Shown piece after piece: positions 56,946 to 64,000 of a stretch of DNA of 64,000 nt; position 1 is the stretch's first letter; every line of letters starts with the position of its first letter. This DNA comes from Sorex araneus. Taxonomy: Eukaryota; Chordata; Mammalia; Eulipotyphla; Soricidae. The DNA lies in NCBI RefSeq assembly GCF_027595985.1, contig NC_073302.1:280581116-280645115 (forward strand), written 5' to 3'. Position numbers and translations under genes: made by a program. The notes under the pieces are model-generated. The model searched no databases, was not told the DNA's origin, and saw only the letters and a list, made by a program, of their open reading frames with translations.

Positions 56946-57450
56946 TATGTATGAATGTTTTACTGATCTTACCATGTTTTTATTTTTTGTTTGGCATTTA
57001 AATTTCTGTTTAGTATGTTGCCTTAGTCTTCAATTTATTTGCATTTTTGAATGTGCAACATTGCTGTCAGTTTTAGACAGCAAAAATGTGTCCCTTAGTA
57101 TTTCCAGACATGTGCTTTGTTTACCTAAGATACTTGACTGAAAATAATTCTTCAAATTTGTGAGATCAAATGTATAATTTATATATGAAACACATTTTGT
57201 TGTATTTTATAAGATTTTTTACCCATGCCTTTTAATGATATTTTCATACACATTGACTTCTCTCAGGATTGTCTTTCTAATTTCCTTCTATAATGAATAT
57301 ATTGTTTAAATTTCAAAAAGATATAAACTGTAAGTTCAATTTACTGTTTTCTTACAGATTAATTTGCATTGTAGCAAACATATCTACCAATGTCGACTTG
57401 TATTGCTTACTTGCATTTACAATTTTCCATTTAAAATTATGTTTACAGTG

Positions 57451-57645
57451 CAGTGTTTCACAACCAGAGGTCATATGGCTCTTTGTGTGCCCCTGGAATA
57501 TTCCACTGTGGTCACAGGTGAAAACCAAATAAAAGGGGATGGAGATACTGCATGAGATTAGGGGACAAAATGTTAGGATAGAAAACAGGAAGGAAACAAG
57601 GTCAGATGGAAGTCACAGTTGCAAAAAAAAAGTTGAAAAATGCAG
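57451..57645. mobile_element. hAT-like (MER5/Charlie-type) miniature DNA transposon
   Basis: The left end CAGTGTTTCACAACCAGAGG resembles the hAT-Charlie terminus CAGTGGTTCTCAACC. The right end AGTTGAAAAATGCAG is a decayed inverted copy. The 195-bp size suits a non-autonomous element. The expected 8-bp target duplication is not visible. Confidence 0.45.
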
Positions 57646-58609
<964 letters not shown>

Positions 58610-59115
58610 CAAAAGCAAGTTCCTACTTTTTTCAGCTGGGACTCGGTTTCCCTTCCTGCTTCCTATTTCTGTCCTCTTAGCAGAGTTCACACAGTGAGCT
58701 ATCAGGGTCCCTGGTGGAGCTAGTCTGACGTTGTCCACAATGATGCAACAGTCTGGGCAAGGTTGTCAATACCAATCCAGCAGAATGTGGCAAGGCCACT
58801 CCTCCCCGTCTCCTTGAAACCTTAGTGCAGAAGGGCGTTGAGAGAGGAAAGGCATCTCAGTAAGGAAATCAATAGGAGCCCAAAGCAGCAAATTAGACCT
58901 AAGCAAACCCTAAACACCCGTCCCCTTTAAAGCCAGGGTGGACATTGGTCCTCCGCGCTGTGCTCTCCAACTCTGCCACTGTCCCTTGAGCCACCCTTTG
59001 ATTTGGCCAATTAGCCTGTGAGTGTGCGATCTACGTTTTGCTACAGAGGGTCAGAAAGAGTCCAGCGGTGGCTCGGGGTTGTGTCTGCCCGCCTGGAACA
59101 CGGTGTTTAGATGAG
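58610..59115. other. GC-richer unique island
   Basis: About 500 bp of balanced composition in AT-rich surroundings, with CpGs clustered near 58815-59100 (CTCCCCGTC, GGGCGTTGAG, CTCCGCGCTGTG, CAGCGGTGGCTCGGGG). No repeat recognised and no long frame. Candidate regulatory element, first exon of a noncoding RNA, or unrecognised repeat. Confidence 0.25.
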
Positions 59116-59354
59116 ATGAAAGTGAGATTTCTTGAACTCACTCAAACAATTTTTAAAGGTTTCTATCTTAAAATGATTCTGCTTCCAATCTCTAGTTTTG
59201 GTGTCGTTTTGGCTTTTTCTTGTTGTTCAAGCTCAACACAGTTTTGAGCGTTTTCTTTCACATTTTGCATTCGCATGTGACTGTCTCTGGTTTCTTTATC
59301 AAATTGATTTGATTTGTACAAGATATGTATGCTTTTCTATAGACATTTTAAAAT

Positions 59355-59435
59355 TTTAAAAATTATTTTCATTTTTATTGAAATACATCGTTGATTATAG
59401 AGGTGACATATAATATACCTTATATATCCTTACTC
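59355..59435 (-). mobile_element. Ancient L1 3'-end remnant
   Basis: CATTTTTATTGAAATACATCG followed by TTGATTATAGAGG resembles the reverse of old L1 3' ends. Confidence 0.4.
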
Positions 59436-59439
59436 AATT

Positions 59440-61560
59440 TTTTACAGATTATTTTGCTCTTTTCTGGACGAATATTAAAAATGATATCAATTGATCTACT
59501 TCTGTCTCTAGTTTAGTCAGGTAGAATTCATTCTTAGTACACATATTGATTACTGCTTTACCTTCTTTATGTCCTATTTTTCTTACAAATATATACTTAA
59601 TCTCCAATATATTTTCATCATATTGCATAAATTTTGAAGTATATGCTGAATGTGCTCCTATTGATATACTTTATTTGACACTTAGATTGTAAAACAATTG
59701 TATTAAGGTAATTAAATTTTAGAATAGTTTTTAATTTAATTACACATTGGGCTGACATGTTAGTGGCCAAGGTATTTCATTTGGAAATAGTTTTAGATGC
59801 TAATCATTTCTAAAATTAAAACTAATCTGTGTATATTTACTGGGTTTATTAGTCTTTGTTTAATATTTTATGTAAATTTCTCACAATATTTTCATTTACA
59901 TTTTTGGAATCAATATTTAAATATTGATATAACTATTTACTCACCACTTTGTAAAACTTACATATATACAATTTTATTTTTTAAAATAACTCCAAGCTTA
60001 TGTAATTTAATAAGTATTGTGTAATGTGACTCAAGTTTTCATTACATATCCCAATCAGAAAAAGTAAGAGAAGTTCTTTTCATTATATTTATTTTTGCAT
60101 TTTATTTTAAAGGAAATGTTCAAATAAACTATTATGGACAAAAATAATAAGCAACTGGAAGTACATGGTTGTAAAACCATCATAGAACTAAAAGCACTGT
60201 GGAATATTTTACCTGAGTCATAGTTTCCTAGGTTTGTGACTATTAATTTGGTATTTTTGCTTAAATTAATTTACCTGATTCTAAAAATATTACTCCAAAT
60301 TCTTTTATATTTCATGTGGCAATTTTCAGCTAAGATAAATGAAATCACTATAGTAAATTTCTTTTCTAAGAACTTTTGCATCTTTCCTCAATGTTTAAAG
60401 CTTTTAGATTATGTTTTGCATGTATACTGTTTTACAAATAGAATAAAAATATCACCATTGAACAATGTTGGAGTGATGCAGTGGGGAGGTAGTCATCTCA
60501 GAATCAATTGAGAGAATTTTCAGATTGCTTAAAGAAGGAAACTTTCTCGGGAGTAGTAGGTGATTTTTTATTTTTTACCTGAAAAGTGGAGAGTAGACCA
60601 ATTAAATTTGGGAAACTTTGTGTAGATATTCCTTGTTTTATTTGTAGCTAAATAATGCAAAGTGTTTCAAGATTTGTTCTTCTTTTAAATGTAATATTAC
60701 AAATTATTTCTGTTATTTATTGTTTTTATCTTTTATTTCTGAATGTTGACATTTATTCCTATGAACTGTATTGCAATATGTTTCAGTGCTTTCTGTTTCT
60801 GCTTCTTTTTCTTCTGGACAAAATTTTCAGCTAACTAAGAACTAATGAAGAAGCTCTCTCAAAAACATAACTAAATGCAGAAATATGTTGCATAGTTAAA
60901 TGAAACAACCTGTCCTTTGTTTATATCCATTAACCTATAATAATAGAATATACAGTTTTCTTTTTAAATTTTATATTATTCACCTTTCTTATTCAAGTTC
61001 ATTTATTTTTGTAAATAGTAAATATGCTTACAATTTCTAAATAATTTATGATTTTAAGCTTATTATTAAAAGTTTAGTTAAAACACATGACTTCTTTGTT
61101 GAATAATTATATTACATGTAAATAGCTCACTTAGTATTTCTTATTTCTTTGTTTTTGTTGATTTCAATGCTGAGATATCTTCATTTTTTCCTAAAAGTTC
61201 ATTAATTTGGGATGTCTTTTTTTCCTCTAAGCAATATCTTAGCAGAACATATGGAAGGCACTTGGAAGGAAGTTATTTCTTCATATTCATTTGGTGAGTT
61301 ATAAACAAACAAACCCATAAAATTCCTCAACAGAGTCTTCACAATTAATTACTGTTTTATAAATGGTTCCTGCTTACCACTTTCCCCAAACTTGTAGTTA
61401 TTAGTTATACAACCAGAAAATCTGTACACATGTTGAACTTTTTAGGAAAAGTCTTGTTTAAATGTTTATCTATGTGAAAAGAATGTGAAATTTTCAAAAA
61501 ACACAAATATCTCCCTTAATACAGATATATAAAAATATATGTAATATATAATATATATAT
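59440..61560. other. AT-rich sequence, no gene seen
   Basis: About 2.1 kb. A possible SINE trace at 60465-60500 is too short to call. Confidence 0.45.
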
Positions 61561-61567
61561 ATATTTT

Positions 61568-61650
61568 GTTATAAGTGATACATAGTGGTGCTCAGAGTTA
61601 CTTCTGGATCTGTTCTCAGGAATAACTCCTGGTCATGCACACACCACTGT
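61568..61650 (-). mobile_element. SOR-A SINE fragment
   Basis: GTGGTGCTCAGAGTTACTTC, TCTCAGGAATAACTCCTGGT matches reverse SOR-A body. Confidence 0.6.
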
Positions 61651-62404
61651 CCAAAAGTTTCTCTAGTACCCGCTAGGCATTTTGGTGTATTTTATTAAAT
61701 TATGTTTAAAAAATTTTTTTTACAGTAATGAAACACATTATGAGAGTCAGGGCAGTGAGTTTCTTAAAACTCCCACATCTGTTCATTATCCAAAATTGTG
61801 CATTATCCCTTAGTCAGCCATTTCCTCCAATTATTTATAATTTTTGTATTTCATCAAAGACCCTTATAGTTTCCATGTATTTTAAAAAATGTGTTAAATA
61901 CTATTTCCTATTTGTTACTCGTATGACTAATTTTTAGTTAGAATCCCAGTATGGAGACATATTTTATTTCAAAATAATCTTTTTATCACTATACTTACTA
62001 CCCTGAGGGAAAAACCTAGAAAAGACACTAACTTAACTTTCATTTAATACCTTCCCATACTTTTTAAAATATATATGTATATTGCTGTTTGCAAAATATT
62101 TAATTTTCAATTGTTTAAATTTAAATGCTGTGTTTTTATTTTTGTAATCTTTTTCATATTTGTGACTATTTTATTAAAGCGTTATTTTATGAAGTAGAAA
62201 GCCTAGAAAGCCAGGAGAGAGCAAGAGTTGCATGCCATGGAATTATGTATTTTTAGGTAATAAATAATATACCACAAACTTATAAAAAAAATTTAACTTT
62301 TTTAAAGAATAATTTCTAAAATCATGCTATTGAAGTCATTTTTAATTACTGTGTGCTAAGTTACTTGATACATTTTTTAATTTTATATGTATTTTATGAA
62401 TTTA
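61651..62404. other. AT-rich sequence, no gene seen
   Basis: Nothing recognisable. Confidence 0.5.
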
Positions 62405-62417
62405 CTCATTATATAAT

Positions 62418-62657
62418 GCTCTGTGGTCCCATTGTTCATTGATTTGCTCAAGTGGGCACCATTAACGTCTCCTTTGTGAGACTTATTGTTACTGTTTTTG
62501 GCATATCAAATGTGCCATAGGTAGTTTGAAGGCTCTGCTGTGCGGGCGGGATACTCTTGGTAGCTTGCTGGGCTCTCCGAGATGGAGGGAGGAATCGAAC
62601 CCCAGTTGGCTGCATGCAAGGCAAGTGCCCTACCTGCTGTGCTATTGCTCCCAGCCT
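62418..62657 (-). mobile_element. SOR-B SINE, full length
   Basis: CCCATTGTTCATTGATTTGC tail, GTTACTGTTTTTGGCATATC, GCGGGCGGGATACTC, GGAATCGAACCCCAGTTGGC, head to TATTGCTCCCAGCC. Perfect 13-bp duplication CTCATTATATAAT at 62405-62417 and 62660-62672. Confidence 0.95.
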
Positions 62658-63084
62658 ATCTCATTATATAATATTATAAGTATTTCCTGAATTGTCCATT
62701 TCATGCATATCCATTTTACTATACAGTTGTACACATAGAAAATGGACATTTTGACTTGAACAAGTCTTCTAACATTTCCTAAAGTTCATTTTTAAGTTAT
62801 TTTATTAGACTAAATTTTATTTATTGAGTAGTTATGCACTTTGGTTTTGTTTAAATATTTCAAGATTCTATTAAGGGGATGGACTACTTTACCTTTCATT
62901 GCTTTATAAATATTCAAACCAGTTTCCCTTTAGTTTTATTATGTCATTTATAAACATGTATTCCATAAAGCTAGAAAAATGTTTTGTTATAAATTTTGAA
63001 TATCTAAATTTAGTTCTTATGCCTACAAAACCACACAGTGAAAAGAATTCCTTTAATGTTGATTTAAGATTTATACATTTTTCT

Positions 63085-63270
63085 TGTTACTTTTTTTATT
63101 TTTTGCTTTTTGGGTGATACCCTGCAATGCACAGGGGTTACTCCTGGCTCATGCACTCAGGAATTACTCCTGGCAGTGCTCAGAGGACCATATGGGATGC
63201 TGGGGATCGAACTAAGGTCGGTGGCCTGGAAGGCAAATGCCCTACCCACTGTACTATCACTCCTGCCCCT
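63085..63270 (-). mobile_element. SOR-A SINE, full length, low divergence
   Basis: Poly-T start, TTTTGCTTTTTGGGTGATAC, GGGGTTACTCCTGGCTCATG, ACCATATGGGATGCTGGGGA, head to CTATCACTCCTGCCC. 9-bp duplication CATTTTTCT at 63076-63084 and 63275-63283. Confidence 0.93.
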
Positions 63271-63570
63271 CATCCATTTTTCTCACGACACTGTTTAAAG
63301 AAAATAATAGTTCCTATTTCAGGACCATTTGAAATAGCTCAGTGATTAATTTTTCTCTCTGATTTAAAATACTATAGCATTTAAATTGTTCCTATTATTT
63401 TATATCTTCTCATATTTTCATCCACTAGGAATCTTCATTGAGACCCTTTCCTAGTTACTCTTATAAAGTAAAATACAGAAGATGAGACATTTATTATTCA
63501 TTATTGTAATGTTGCCTTAGTATTAAAATTGCTTATGTAAGTCCTTAAAATATATTTAAATACTACTCTT

Positions 63571-63723
63571 TATTTACTCGAGTGGGCACCAGTTATGTCT
63601 CCATTGTGAGACTTCTTGTTACTGTTTTTGGCATATCAAATACACCACGGGTAGCTTGCCCGTCTCTGCCATGCAGGCGAGTACTCTCAAACTGATGAGC
63701 AGTGGGATGACAGTGATACAGTG
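63571..63723 (+). mobile_element. SOR-B SINE with 5' inversion (twin-priming structure)
   Basis: 63571-63690 is SOR-B in reverse orientation (ACTCGAGTGGGCACCAGTTA ... GGCATATCAAATAC ... GAGTACTCTCAA). 63691-63723 is the terminal SOR-B tail in forward orientation (GATGAGCAGTGGGATGACAG, TGATACAGTG). In the consensus, ...CTCGAGTAAAT is directly followed by GATGAGCA, so the pieces meet exactly. Perfect 11-bp duplication ATACTACTCTT at 63560-63570 and 63724-63734. Confidence 0.9.
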
Positions 63724-63734
63724 ATACTACTCTT

Positions 63735-64000
63735 CATAAAATTATTTTAAAACTCTTTGAATTTTCTATTCTTAATAAAATAATACTTATAGAATTGCCA
63801 GAATTCCCATTAATTTTATATTTATGAGCTCGCTGTAATTATTCTGCAATCATTCCCATGCTCTGCATAAACTGTGAAAAATATCTTACCTAATAATCCC
63901 TTTTTGATACAGTTCTGCACAATTTCATTCAACATTTGCCTTCCTTCTTAATATCATCATTGACTTTCAATAGGTTGCAATCTTGAAGTATTTAAAAAAA
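63735..64000. other. AT-rich sequence to window edge
   Basis: Nothing recognisable. Confidence 0.5.

Overview
This is AT-rich mammalian nuclear DNA, most likely from a shrew (Soricidae, probably Sorex). The main reason is the SINEs. Dozens of copies share a tRNA-like head, opening GGGGCTGGAGCGATAGCACA with a B-box-like GGTTCGATTCC. This matches what I know as the soricid SOR family. A second reason is an RTE-type LINE whose protein fragments resemble the RTE element reported in the common shrew and in parasitic nematodes. Both identifications come from memory and no search was run.

I find no recognisable host protein-coding gene, so the window looks like a gene desert or the inside of a very large intron. 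The best host-gene candidate is a weak exon-like block on the minus strand at 47109-47465. It has splice-like edges and two protein-like reading frames that are out of phase with each other. Four non-repetitive blocks (36340-36600, 41380-41840, 58610-59115, and a short splice-flanked frame at 11260-11417) could be conserved noncoding sequence or exons. Nothing beyond composition and complexity supports that.

The content is dominated by transposable elements. (1) SOR SINEs come in three forms that share a head or body. Form A ends in oligo-A. Form B ends in a segment matching the last codons and 3' end of the RTE LINE. Form C is like B with an extra module of about 90 bp. (2) There are RTE relics: a 2.1-kb copy at 50325-52465 (-), a 1.4-kb copy at 30320-31703 (+) and a 230-bp 3' stub at 4914-5143 (-). 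(3) Two copies of an element of about 0.55 kb (2593-3140 and 8640-9188) have a GC-rich head fused to a SOR-C/RTE tail. (4) L1 fragments range from a twin-primed piece at 1-900 to ancient 3' ends. (5) There are four solo-LTR-like blocks: a related pair at 7445-8600 and 22880-24345, and single ones at 9371-9998 and 37421-37940. (6) There is one hAT-like miniature element. Simple repeats include a polypurine AAGGG tract of about 390 bp at 45250-45640.

The elements interact. The RTE appears to have supplied the 3' ends by which SOR-B and SOR-C are recognised and copied, while SOR-A copies carry an L1-style poly-A tail. Two SOR-B insertions (5159-5287 and 63571-63723) have precise 5' inversions bracketed by perfect target duplications. 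That is the signature of twin priming, here in a SINE probably mobilised by an RTE.
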